Part shown: positions 1 through 6,787 of the stretch, piece by piece | How positions within the stretch are numbered: the stretch's first letter is position 1 | How the letters are laid out: each line of letters starts with the position of its first letter | From: CAVOBC01 sp963693635 | Lineage (GTDB): Bacteria > Pseudomonadota > Gammaproteobacteria > Pseudomonadales > Azotimanducaceae | Length of the DNA: 16,985 nucleotides | Assembly (NCBI GenBank): GCA_963693635.1 | Contig: CAVOBC010000063.1 | Location: 1-16,985, forward strand | Direction: 5' to 3' | The notes under the pieces: model-generated | What the model was told of the DNA's origin: nothing | Databases searched by the model: none | The model's input: the letters and a program-made list of their open reading frames with translations, nothing else | Translations under genes and position numbers: made by a program

Positions 1-2
1 TG

Positions 3-32
3 ATCGCGGACGACGCCCAGAGCGAGAACTGA
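3..32 (+). CDS. possible C-terminal end of an upstream gene
   Basis: The frame starting at base 3 reads I-A-D-D-A-Q-S-E-N and stops at TGA 30-32, which would suit the charged tail of a gene beginning outside the window. The frame starting at base 2 stays open to about 143, but it runs through low-complexity repeat and looks less protein-like. Only nine residues are visible, so no family can be named. Confidence 0.2.
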   Translation: MADDAQSEN

Positions 33-56
33 CTCCCGAGCCGACATCCACCCGCA

Positions 57-137
57 AACATCTACCGACAAGATCCACCAACAACATCCACCGACAACAG
101 CCACCTACCACAGCCACCTACAACATCTACCGACAAG
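57..137. repeat. low-complexity imperfect tandem repeat (ACC/ACA-rich)
   Basis: The stretch is made of short related units built on CATC(T/C)ACCGACAA and CAGCCACCTAC. A 16-base word, AACATCTACCGACAAG, occurs exactly at 57-72 and 122-137. The 12-base word ACAGCCACCTAC occurs at 97-108 and 110-121, a 13-base period. The strand is almost free of G, so an RNA from it would be unstructured. It lies about 100 bases before the VOC gene. A similar low-complexity tract precedes the dioxygenase gene near 5833-5907. Confidence 0.7.
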
Positions 138-239
138 CGTCGTAACGCTTGAACGATAAGCCGCCCAAGAGATAGTCTTTATACGTCGCGCTACGCCTCC
201 GGCAGTGCGCCCTGACCCAACTGTGACGATCGGGAAGCC

Positions 240-1262
240 ATGTTTCCAGGCCGCTTCACGCTCTGCCTCAACGCCCGAAACCTGCCCGCGATGCGTCGCT
301 TCTACGAGGCGCTGGGCATGGTCGTGCACATCGATGAGCCGACATCGGTTGTGCTGCACAACGGCGACGCCGGCCTCGCGCTGATGACGATTCTCGATGA
401 ACCCTGCCTCAATTTCAGGGGCGCCGACCCCGCCAATGTGCAGGAAGCGATGACCGGCAAGGGCCTCGCGCTTGCAGGGACACCCGCGCGCTACGAGAAG
501 GCCCAATACCGTACGAAGACCGGCGGCAACAACTGGTCCACGACCGATCCCGACGGCAACAACGTGTTCTTCGACACCAACGACGGCGAAGTTGGCACCG
601 AGGGTGCCGCGCTTGCTCTTCAGCAAGTACTGGATGCGACCTCGAAGCAGCTAAGCAATGTTGCCGCGCCCGGCCCGGATCGCGACGCGTTCGCGCGCGT
701 GGTGGACAAATTCATGCCGACCGCGCTGCGCAAGACCACCCGTTACGGACTTCTGTCGCCGCCATCGACGAAACCCGGCGCGTTCGCCGGTAGCTTCACG
801 CTCTGCCTGAAGACAAGCGACACCGCCCGCGCCCGCGAGTTCTATGAAGCCATGGGACTCGCCGTCACTGGCAACAACGATGAGAACTGGGTCCAGATGG
901 GCAACGGCGACTGTCAACTTGCGCTGATGAGTTTCCTTGAGGAGAACTGGCTCAACTTCCGCGGCGTTGACCCATCGCGCATCCAGCGCCAGTTGAGCGA
1001 TGCGGGTCTGACACCGGAGGGAGATCCGGCGCGATACACCGAGGAAGAATTCGGCGTCCCTGGTGCGCACTGGCAAACAAAGGACCCGGACGGCAACGTC
1101 GTCTATTTCGACACGAGCGACCCGGAACTGATCGTCGACGGCGCACCGCCTGCGGTGCGTGCCGTGCTCGAACGCGCACTGCGGCAATTGTCAGACATCA
1201 GGGCCGATGACGCCTGCATCGATGCGATTCGTGTGGATGTCCTCAGTCGCTTTAGCGAGTAG
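240..1262 (+). CDS. tandem VOC (glyoxalase/bleomycin-resistance fold) protein
   Basis: This 340-residue protein carries two vicinal-oxygen-chelate domains, at about residues 4-115 and 184-295. Each repeats the same landmarks: F-T-L-C-L, then F-Y-E-A-(L/M)-G, then NGD with L-A-L-M, L-N-F-R-G-x-D-P, PARY, and DPDGN-x-V-x-FDT. Each domain is followed by a similar helical tail (119-165 and 300-340), so the whole unit of about 170 residues has been duplicated. VOC domains bind a metal for isomerase, dioxygenase or resistance chemistry, or act as binding folds. I cannot confirm a complete metal triad, so the substrate is unknown. The ATG at 240 has a GGGA-like Shine-Dalgarno (SD) sequence a few bases upstream and begins exactly at domain 1. 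Confidence 0.85.
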   Translation: MFPGRFTLCLNARNLPAMRRFYEALGMVVHIDEPTSVVLHNGDAGLALMTILDEPCLNFRGADPANVQEAMTGKGLALAGTPARYEKAQYRTKTGGNNWSTTDPDGNNVFFDTNDGEVGTEGAALALQQVLDATSKQLSNVAAPGPDRDAFARVVDKFMPTALRKTTRYGLLSPPSTKPGAFAGSFTLCLKTSDTARAREFYEAMGLAVTGNNDENWVQMGNGDCQLALMSFLEENWLNFRGVDPSRIQRQLSDAGLTPEGDPARYTEEEFGVPGAHWQTKDPDGNVVYFDTSDPELIVDGAPPAVRAVLERALRQLSDIRADDACIDAIRVDVLSRFSE

Positions 1263-1661
1263 CGGATTGTCCGCGACGGTACGCCAGCGAGCTTGGGACC
1301 GAGCTGACCCAGAAGTGTGCAGGGAGCACTGCTGGCACCCTGCAGTCAGGGAGATTAGCGAGTTCCTCTCCCAGAACTACCTTCTGGGGCGGGCACTGGC
1401 GTGCGGTGTAGGGACGCACCGCCATTTTCTGCAGGCCTCTTTTCTCCAGGAGGTGCGAGGTTTGCTTGCAAACCGACGCCCAAGAATTGTCAGGATGACA
1501 ATTTGGGACAAGAATTAATGCGTCGATAGCGCCATCGCTTTTTTGTGCGACCCGGTTCAATGCGCAACCGTTGTCGCCGGCCCCTAATATTCGTTAGTCT
1601 GCATCTACGACGCTACGCACCCTTACAAGCGCGGCGCACCCATCATCCGGCAGGAGCCCCC
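1263..1661. other. hairpin-rich intergenic region of about 400 bases
   Basis: I see no credible gene here. It contains several inverted repeats: CCCAGAA/TTCTGGG with a five-base loop (1370-1388), a GCGGTG/CACCGC pair just beyond 1400, GGTTTGC-TT-GCAAACC (1459-1474), and palindrome copy 1 (1480-1507). None is followed by a T-run on the plus strand, so they do not look like simple terminators. The acyl-CoA dehydrogenase frame extends open to 1545, but that N-terminal extension (arginine- and histidine-rich) is not family-like and I treat it as untranslated. Confidence 0.5.
1468..1507 (-). repeat. dispersed palindromic repeat, copy 1 (reverse orientation)
   Basis: On the minus strand this reads TCATCCTGACAATT, nine variable bases, then CGGTTTGC (core 1468-1498), identical in layout to the copies at 4921-4951 and 14889-14919. 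The TGACAATT/AATTGTCA arms make a hairpin with a three-base loop; the outer arm here is imperfect. This copy also has a second perfect hairpin, GGTTTGC/GCAAACC, overlapping the core. It sits in the gap after the VOC gene. Confidence 0.8.
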
Positions 1662-2861
1662 ATGTCCGCATTGTCTGAATTCCGCAGCGACACCCGTGCC
1701 TGGCTCGGCGAGAATTGCCCGGCGTCCATCCGCTCGCCGGCTGTTGAAGATGAAATGGTCTCCGGGGGCAGCAAACACCGGTCGCCAAATCCCGATTCGT
1801 ATGTGTGGCTTGACCGCATGCACGAAAAGGGCTGGACCGTTCCGAACTGGCCGAAAGAATACGGCGGCGCGGATCTCACGATGGACGAGTACGTGGTCCT
1901 GCTCGAAGAGTTGGCCGCCATCAACGCCCGCACGCCGTTGACTGGCATGGGCGTGATGATGATTGGCCCGACACTGCTGGAGTACGGCACCGACGACCAG
2001 AAGGCGCGTCACCTGCCGAAGATCGCGTCGGGCGAGATCCGCTGGTGCCAGGGATACAGTGAGCCCGGCTCGGGCTCTGACCTCGCGAGTTTGCAAACCC
2101 GCGCCGTCGATGAGGGCGATCACTTTGTCATCAACGGCCAGAAAATCTGGACCTCAGGCGCTAACTTCGCCGACTGGATTTTCTGCCTCACCCGGACCGA
2201 ACCCCAGGCCCCGAAGCACGAAGGCATCAGCTTTTTGCTCTTTACCATGGACCAGCCCGGGGTCGAGACCCGCCCTATCCGCTTGATCAGCGGATCCTCA
2301 CCCTTCTGCGAGACGTTCTTCGATGACGCGATCGCGAAGAAAGAGGACCTCATCTTTGAGAAGAATCGCGGCTGGACCGTCGCCAAACGATTGCTGCAGC
2401 ACGAGCGCTCCGGCATCCACTCGCTCGCCGAGGCGGCGACTGCGAAGGTCCGGACCATCAAAGGCATGAGCCTGCCGCAGGCGGCCGTTCACTATGTGGG
2501 TGTCAACGACGGCAAAATCGCCGACCCGGACTTGCGCGACAGCGTCCTCAACCAACAGATGAATTCACGCGCGTTCAACCTGACACAAAGCCGCACGGTG
2601 CAGGAGTCGGAGGGCGGCACACCCGGTGCCGCGACCTCAATCTTCAAGTTCTACGGCGCGGACCTGCGCAAAGACCAGCTTGAACTCCAACTCAAGGTGC
2701 GCGGCAGTCAATCCCTCGGTTGGGAAGGCGATGCATTCTCCGATGAAGAGCAGGAACTGACTCGAAACTGGTTAGGCTCCAAAGCAGGTTCCATCGCCGG
2801 CGGCAGCAACGAGGTGCAGCTCAACATCGTCGCGAAACGGGTGCTGGGCTTGCCCGACTAA
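1662..2861 (+). CDS. acyl-CoA dehydrogenase family protein
   Basis: A 399-residue FAD-dependent acyl-CoA dehydrogenase, predicted to oxidise an acyl-CoA thioester to the 2-enoyl-CoA and pass electrons to an electron-transfer flavoprotein. Visible landmarks are W-P-x-E-Y-G-G (63-69), Y-S-E-P-G-S-G-S-D-L (132-141), NGQKIWTSGA (158-167), L-L-Q-H-E-R (244-249) and the C-terminal A-G-G-S-N-E-V-Q. The MCAD-type catalytic Glu position near the C-terminus is Gly here, so Glu248 in LLQHER probably serves as base, as in long-chain and isovaleryl enzymes (inference from family knowledge). I chose ATG 1662 (after GGAGCCCCC) over the open frame to 1545 because the family N-terminus starts there. The substrate is unknown. 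Confidence 0.9.
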   Translation: MSALSEFRSDTRAWLGENCPASIRSPAVEDEMVSGGSKHRSPNPDSYVWLDRMHEKGWTVPNWPKEYGGADLTMDEYVVLLEELAAINARTPLTGMGVMMIGPTLLEYGTDDQKARHLPKIASGEIRWCQGYSEPGSGSDLASLQTRAVDEGDHFVINGQKIWTSGANFADWIFCLTRTEPQAPKHEGISFLLFTMDQPGVETRPIRLISGSSPFCETFFDDAIAKKEDLIFEKNRGWTVAKRLLQHERSGIHSLAEAATAKVRTIKGMSLPQAAVHYVGVNDGKIADPDLRDSVLNQQMNSRAFNLTQSRTVQESEGGTPGAATSIFKFYGADLRKDQLELQLKVRGSQSLGWEGDAFSDEEQELTRNWLGSKAGSIAGGSNEVQLNIVAKRVLGLPD

Positions 2862-3000
2862 ACGTCGATCACGGCGACAGTAAATTGTCGCAGGCGTCGG
2901 GTCCGCACGCCCCCATCTGTGAGCATGTGAAGCGCAGAGTCAGTGACACAATGATGTCGTTCCAGCCGCCGAAGATGACGTCACGACCAACCCACTCACG

Positions 3001-3822
3001 TCATCCGCCACCGGAACAGGTGAGCACCTCGCCTGTGACGTAGTCCGACTCGGGAATGCAGAAGAGATAAATGGCGCCTGCGCCGTCGGCAGGTTCGCCG
3101 CTCCGACCCAGAGATGCCCGCTGCGCGGCCTGATCTGCCTGGGAACGCGTGAGGCCCACGCGATATTCGCCGTCACCGACGCGGATCCGTGGCGGCTCAT
3201 CGTCGTACGGCTGGGTCAGACGTGTCTGGATGTGGCCAAACGCGACACAGTTAACGGTGACGTTGTATCGCCCCCACTCCTGAGCCAACGTCTTGGTGAC
3301 CCCGATGACCGCCGCCTTGCCGGCAGAATACGCAATCTGCGTGGCGGCGCCCCGCGTTCCCGACACCGATGAGATGTTCACGACTTTCCGGCAGGGCACC
3401 ATCCCTGCGGCCTGCTCGGCTTTCACGACGGGCCGCAACCACGCAAACCATGCCTGCAAAACGCGGAAGGGCGCAGTCGCGTGAATATCGAGCATCGCCT
3501 GCCATTGCGCATCCGAGTGGTTATGCATTGCGCCATTCCAGATGTATCCGGCGTTATTCACGATGATATCGATACCACCGTATGCAGCCACGACCGACGT
3601 GACCAACGCCGCAGGAAATGAAGGGTCCGTCAGGTCACCTGCAAGTGGCGAGGCCTGCCCATCCGCCGCGTGAATGGCCGCAGCAGTCGCCTCCAGTTCC
3701 TGCTCATCCAGATCGGTGATCGCGACGCGTGCACCATCGGCGGCGAGCATGCGTGCCGTCGCTTCCCCAATGCCTCGCCCAGCGCCCGTTACCAATGCGA
3801 CCTTCCCGTCGAGCTTACCCAT
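3001..3822 (-). CDS. SDR-family NAD(P)-dependent oxidoreductase
   Basis: A 273-residue classical short-chain dehydrogenase. The nucleotide-binding motif T-G-A-G-R-G-I-G is at 12-19. Acidic residues at the end of strand 2 (D-L-D-E, 37-40) suggest preference for NAD. N-N-A-G is at 89-92, the catalytic Ser lies in N-I-S-S-V-S-G (149-155), and Y-S-A-G-K is at 165-169. The C-terminus is Y-V-T-G-E-V-L-T-C-S-G-G-G. A strong AGGAGG lies six to seven bases before the ATG. An extended loop (about 125-146) and a long segment before the C-terminus place it among longer SDRs resembling those in steroid or lipid catabolism, but the substrate cannot be named. It converges with the acyl-CoA dehydrogenase and diverges from the selenoprotein candidate. 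Confidence 0.9.
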   Translation of the reverse strand: MGKLDGKVALVTGAGRGIGEATARMLAADGARVAITDLDEQELEATAAAIHAADGQASPLAGDLTDPSFPAALVTSVVAAYGGIDIIVNNAGYIWNGAMHNHSDAQWQAMLDIHATAPFRVLQAWFAWLRPVVKAEQAAGMVPCRKVVNISSVSGTRGAATQIAYSAGKAAVIGVTKTLAQEWGRYNVTVNCVAFGHIQTRLTQPYDDEPPRIRVGDGEYRVGLTRSQADQAAQRASLGRSGEPADGAGAIYLFCIPESDYVTGEVLTCSGGG

Positions 3823-4106
3823 TCTCGCCTCCTAAACTGGTACTTTGCCGTCGGCCGCCTGACACGTTGCGTGCCGGTGAACGCGCTCTCGTCCTGTCGG
3901 CAGACGCACCAGATCACGCACAATGTGATATCAGCGATTGCGCCGACAGCCACGCGCAGCCGTCCTGCTCACGTTCCGAGCCGTATCATCGCATATTGTC
4001 CGAGGGGCCCGCGGCTGACAAACTAGCCAGTTCCTTCGCCGACGACACGCCGGAAGGCCTGTCCAGGGGTACCTTTCCACGCCGGGTTGATCAAAGGCTT
4101 ATTCGT

Positions 4107-4898
4107 ATGACACACACCGAAGCACCTCCCGCGCCTCGCATCGGCGATACAGTCCGCGTTTTCTGGCAGCCTGGCTGAACCAGTTGTCTCCGTTTGAAGG
4201 AGTACCTGACGACCCGTGAGGTCGCATTCGACTCAATTAACGTAGCCGCGGACGCCGACGGCCGCGAGGCTCTCCGCCAACTCGGCTTCCGTTCGGTCCC
4301 GGTGCTCGCCCGCGGGGATGTTGGCATCTACGCGCAGGACCTCGCCGATATCAATCGGCTGCTGGACCTGGACGGCGATGTATCACCAACACTGTCGCCG
4401 ACCGAGTTAATCGAACGTTATTGCCGTGTTCTGGACAAGGCGCTCGGCCTCGCGCTTGCGATCCCCGCAGAGCGTCTGGACGACACCCTTCCGGGCCGCG
4501 ATCGACGCTACCTTTCGCTTGTTAACCATCTGTTTGCGATTGCCGAGGGATTTGCCACGCTTGCCGAGGGGGCGAACGCAGGGGTGACGTTCACCGACGA
4601 ACTTGCCCGCGCGGAGCCAGACCCGCAGCGACCCCTCGCCAACTTTCCGGCACTCTGTGCAAACACCACTTCGCGGCTACGCGCATGGCTCGCGACCAAC
4701 CCCGACGCAGGAACATCGGTGACGACTTATTACGGCAACAAGAGCCTGCACAATGTCCTTGAGCGCTGCACCTGGCATTCAACGCAGCACACGCGGCAAC
4801 TCATGATGGTGTTATCGATACTTGGCATCGAGCCGGCGAATCCGTTGGATGATGCCGACCTGGCGGGCCTGCCCTTGCCTGCGGACGTGTGGGACTGA
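4107..4898 (+). CDS. candidate selenoprotein: glutaredoxin-like (UxxC) domain fused to DinB-like domain
   Basis: Read through the TGA at 4176-4178, this is a 263-residue protein. Residues 1-85 form a thioredoxin/glutaredoxin-like fold: strand T-V-R-V-F-W-Q-P-G (15-23), then U24-T-S-C27, a helix beginning L-R-L-K-E-Y-L, and the cis-proline loop R-S-V-P-V (Pro65). Residues from about 98 to 263 resemble the DinB/YfiT four-helix fold, with possible metal ligands His141 (N-H-L-F), His224 and His228 (W-H-S-T-Q-H). The TGA replaces the first active-site cysteine. ATG 4107 has AAAGG nine bases upstream and precedes strand 1. The alternative is a TTG start at 4194, giving 234 residues with no redox site; that would cut the domain after its active site, so I reject it. 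A Cys-to-stop mutation or sequencing error remains possible. The partner and substrate are unknown; DinB-fold enzymes include low-molecular-weight-thiol transferases, which would suit a redox domain. Confidence 0.75.
4176..4178 (+). other. in-frame TGA, candidate selenocysteine codon
   Basis: The codons around it read Phe-Trp-Gln-Pro-Gly-TGA-Thr-Ser-Cys-Leu-Arg-Leu. Replacing TGA with Cys gives a standard redox motif. TGA differs from the Cys codons TGC and TGT by one base. Other genes in the window end with TGA, so it is not reassigned generally. Confidence 0.75.
4181..4208 (+). promoter_or_regulatory. putative bacterial SECIS hairpin
   Basis: Nine bases after the TGA, CTCC (4188-4191) pairs with GGAG (4199-4202) around the loop GTTTGAA. 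An outer CAG/CTG pairing (4181-4183 with 4206-4208) flanks an internal loop. The apical loop begins with GU, the feature recognised by SelB in known bacterial SECIS elements. The distance from the TGA to the loop is 13 bases, slightly short of the usual range. Bacterial SECIS elements are poorly conserved, so this supports but does not prove recoding. Confidence 0.5.
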
Positions 4899-4910
4899 CT
4901 TTCTTTTATT

Positions 4911-4955
4911 CCAGGAATTGTCATCCTGACAATTCCTGGAAGCCGGTTTGCTAGC
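4911..4955 (+). repeat. dispersed palindromic repeat, copy 2 (best-formed)
   Basis: Perfect 13-base arms, CCAGGAATTGTCA (4911-4923) and TGACAATTCCTGG (4927-4939), surround the loop TCC. Then AAGC and CGGTTTGC (4944-4951) follow, with TAGC after. The 31-base core 4921-4951 matches copies 1 and 3 in both conserved blocks and in their nine-base spacing. It starts 12 bases after the stop of the selenoprotein candidate, between it and the convergent dioxygenase gene. There is no T-run after the hairpin on either strand. Confidence 0.85.
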
Positions 4956-4999
4956 ACCGCGTGCGGGAACTACCTGCACCTAACATAACCCTACCTAGC

Positions 5000-5815
5000 C
5001 TAATGAACAGGACGGTCCCCCTTCACCGTCACGCGGATACCGGAACGGGACTCCGGGAAATAGTCCCAAACCGCTATGTGCTGCGTGCAGCGGTTGTCCC
5101 ACATCGCGATGGAGTTGGCCTGCCACTGGAAGCGACAGTGGAACGCCGGACTCTTCACGTGCTCAAACAGCAAACTCAGCAATGTCTGGCTCTCAGCCTG
5201 AGTAACTCCGAGTATGCGGCGAGTGAACCCGGTGTTCACAAAGAGCGCTTTGCGGCCCGTCACCGGGTGCGTTCGGATCACGGGGTGCGTCGCCTGCGGA
5301 TTCTCCCGCTGCGGCTTGTGATCGCCGTAGGCGCCGCTGTAGTTCGAGACGTGTTCTGCCGAGAGGCCGTCCAGCATTTCACGTATTGGTGCCGACAACG
5401 CGTCGTACGCTGCATACATATTCGCAAACAGCGTGTCGCCGCCCTGACTCGGCACCCGATGCAGATGCAGGATGCTGCCGAGCGGGGGTTCCTCGTCTGC
5501 AGAAACATCAGAATGCCAGCCCGAGCCATTGTTGCGATGGCTGTCTTTGTCGGTGTGAATCTGCATCAATTCCGGATTGTCCCCCACATAAGGCGCGGCC
5601 GGATGGATGTGCAATTCTCCGAAGCGTCGACCAAATGTCAGATGTTGTTCCGGCGTCAGGGTCTGCCCGCGAAAGAAAACGACGAGGTGCTGCATCCACG
5701 CCTCATGAATCTCCGCAAAACGCGAGTCGGACATCGGCTCTGACAGATCGACGCCGTGGATGATGGCACCAATCGTCGGGCTCAGTGGCTCAATCTCGAT
5801 CGTTGAATTAGACAT
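5000..5815 (-). CDS. TauD/TfdA-family Fe(II)/2-oxoglutarate-dependent dioxygenase
   Basis: A 271-residue protein of usual length for the family. Enzymes of this family hydroxylate a small substrate (taurine, alkyl sulfates, chlorophenoxyacids and others) using O2 and 2-oxoglutarate. The iron-binding facial triad is visible as W-H-S-D (His101, Asp103) and C-T-Q-H (His246). Arg257 and Arg261 near the C-terminus match the arginines that bind the 2-oxoglutarate carboxylate. N-terminal landmarks are I-G-A-I-I-H-G-V-D-L (15-24) and V-F-F-R-G-Q (46-51). AGGGGT lies a few bases before ATG. The leader is a repeated A-rich tract (5833-5907). No sulfonate transport genes are adjacent, so the substrate is not deducible. 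Confidence 0.9.
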   Translation of the reverse strand: MSNSTIEIEPLSPTIGAIIHGVDLSEPMSDSRFAEIHEAWMQHLVVFFRGQTLTPEQHLTFGRRFGELHIHPAAPYVGDNPELMQIHTDKDSHRNNGSGWHSDVSADEEPPLGSILHLHRVPSQGGDTLFANMYAAYDALSAPIREMLDGLSAEHVSNYSGAYGDHKPQRENPQATHPVIRTHPVTGRKALFVNTGFTRRILGVTQAESQTLLSLLFEHVKSPAFHCRFQWQANSIAMWDNRCTQHIAVWDYFPESRSGIRVTVKGDRPVH

Positions 5816-5832
5816 GCTTACCCCTGCTTCCT

Positions 5833-5907
5833 GTTGTCGTCGGTTTCTTGCTGTCGGTTTTCTTATCGTCAGTTTCTTGCCGTCTATTTCTTGCCGTCGG
5901 TGTTCTC
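5833..5907 (-). repeat. 14-17-base tandem repeat in the leader of the dioxygenase gene
   Basis: On the plus strand five imperfect units follow one another, each close to GCCGTCGGTTTCTT, at 5833-5849, 5850-5864, 5865-5878, 5879-5892 and 5893-5907. In the direction of the dioxygenase mRNA they read AAGAAACCGACGGC-like, with little secondary structure, ending about 17 bases before the ATG at 5815. Confidence 0.75.
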
Positions 5908-5938
5908 ACAGCTTACACCTAACAGAGTCATCGACCCG

Positions 5939-6706
5939 TCATGCCTCGCCGATCGCCTTCAACATCCGCTTCAGCGCGAAGTGGCGATAGCTCTCAAGCG
6001 CGAGTTCCCCCACCTCATCCCAATCTTCTCTTGCTTCAAGGTCAAGGTTGATCCAGCCATTGTGGCCTGTATACGCCGGGACCGTGTAGCGTTTATCCAA
6101 CGTCAGTCCGGCCTGCCGTTCTGCGCCGACCCACGCTTGAAGGTGCGTGCCGTTTCCATAGTTCGAGACCGTGCAGAAGGTCTTCTTGCCCGCTTTCCAC
6201 GCGGGCGTGCCAAATTGTTGGCCTTCGACGGTCTCGGGCAATGCCAGGCAGATCTCACGAATCCGGACCAGTCGAGCCTGGTTGTCATCGGTGCAGAGCG
6301 GATCGATCTCTTCAATGGTCGGCACGTGATCCGGCGGTTCAATGAAGTCCGGGATCGACACCTGATGCAGCAACGAGTCCGGCACAACCTGGCGATACGC
6401 CGACAGCACCACGTGCGCGACCTCCGACCAGGGCATGCCCTGATTAAGGTGCAGTCCCACCCAGCCTCGCGGACCGACATACGGTGGCACGAAAAAGAAC
6501 CGGGGCCGCGAGTCACAATACATGCCCTGCACTTCTCGACCGACATTAAGCCAGAGCGCTATTCGCTGGTCGCCGTGATGGTTCAGTACGTAGGTCGCGA
6601 AGGTCTTCTTGTGCACGCGGAAATCAGGCGATCCCCGGGAGGGGACCTCTTCGGCCTCCGGGAACATAAGACAAACGCTTTTGACAAGCTCGTGAAAGTC
6701 AGTCAT
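5939..6706 (-). CDS. tandem MmcQ/YjbR-like (CyaY-fold) protein
   Basis: A 255-residue protein made of two YjbR/MmcQ-type domains, a family normally about 115-130 residues long. Domain 1 (about 1-120) has C-L-M-F-P-E-A-E-E with R-G-S-P-D-F-R-V and K-K-T-F-A. Domain 2 (about 143-250) has C-L-A-L-P-E-T-V-E-G-Q-Q-F-G-T-P-A-W with K-K-T-F-C. Both then have matching blocks, P-P-Y-V-G-P-R-G-W-V and P-A-Y-T-G-H-N-G-W-I. The family is called DNA-binding on the basis of fold, but its biochemical role is unclear. AGAGGGG lies upstream of ATG 6706. It lies between dioxygenase and transporter genes on the same strand, with gaps of about 120 and 80 bases. Confidence 0.85.
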   Translation of the reverse strand: MTDFHELVKSVCLMFPEAEEVPSRGSPDFRVHKKTFATYVLNHHGDQRIALWLNVGREVQGMYCDSRPRFFFVPPYVGPRGWVGLHLNQGMPWSEVAHVVLSAYRQVVPDSLLHQVSIPDFIEPPDHVPTIEEIDPLCTDDNQARLVRIREICLALPETVEGQQFGTPAWKAGKKTFCTVSNYGNGTHLQAWVGAERQAGLTLDKRYTVPAYTGHNGWINLDLEAREDWDEVGELALESYRHFALKRMLKAIGEA

Positions 6707-6787
6707 TGAATAGCCCCTCTTTGCCGAACGTCTTGCGGCAATCAGAGGATTCCAAGTCGATTACCCGCGGTCCGTCATCTGCGTCCG

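Noticed and set aside
47..137. Possible CRISPR or iteron array
   Set aside because: Units are short, irregular and without spacers; no cas or replication gene is nearby. It is low-complexity repeat.
3729..4178. Open frame of 149 codons on the plus strand
   Set aside because: Its first two thirds are the shadow of the SDR gene and its promoter region. Only the last 23 codons (from 4107) are real, as the N-terminus of the selenoprotein candidate.
4194..4898. A 234-residue DinB-like gene starting at TTG 4194
   Set aside because: This start falls inside the first helix of the glutaredoxin-like domain and discards strand 1 and the active site. The frame upstream to ATG 4107 is protein-like and has an SD, so the TGA-containing read-through is better supported.
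4911..4939. Palindrome copy 2 as a transcription terminator between convergent genes
   Set aside because: No T-run follows on either strand, and the same sequence occurs in two other contexts with a conserved non-hairpin extension, so it is better described as a dispersed repeat.
4961..5743. Plus-strand open frame of 260 codons
   Set aside because: It is the antisense shadow of the TauD-like dioxygenase, which has the full iron-binding motif.
5834..6709. Long plus-strand open frame of 291 codons
   Set aside because: It is antisense to the tandem YjbR protein, whose domains, start and SD are clear; the plus-strand product has no recognisable features.
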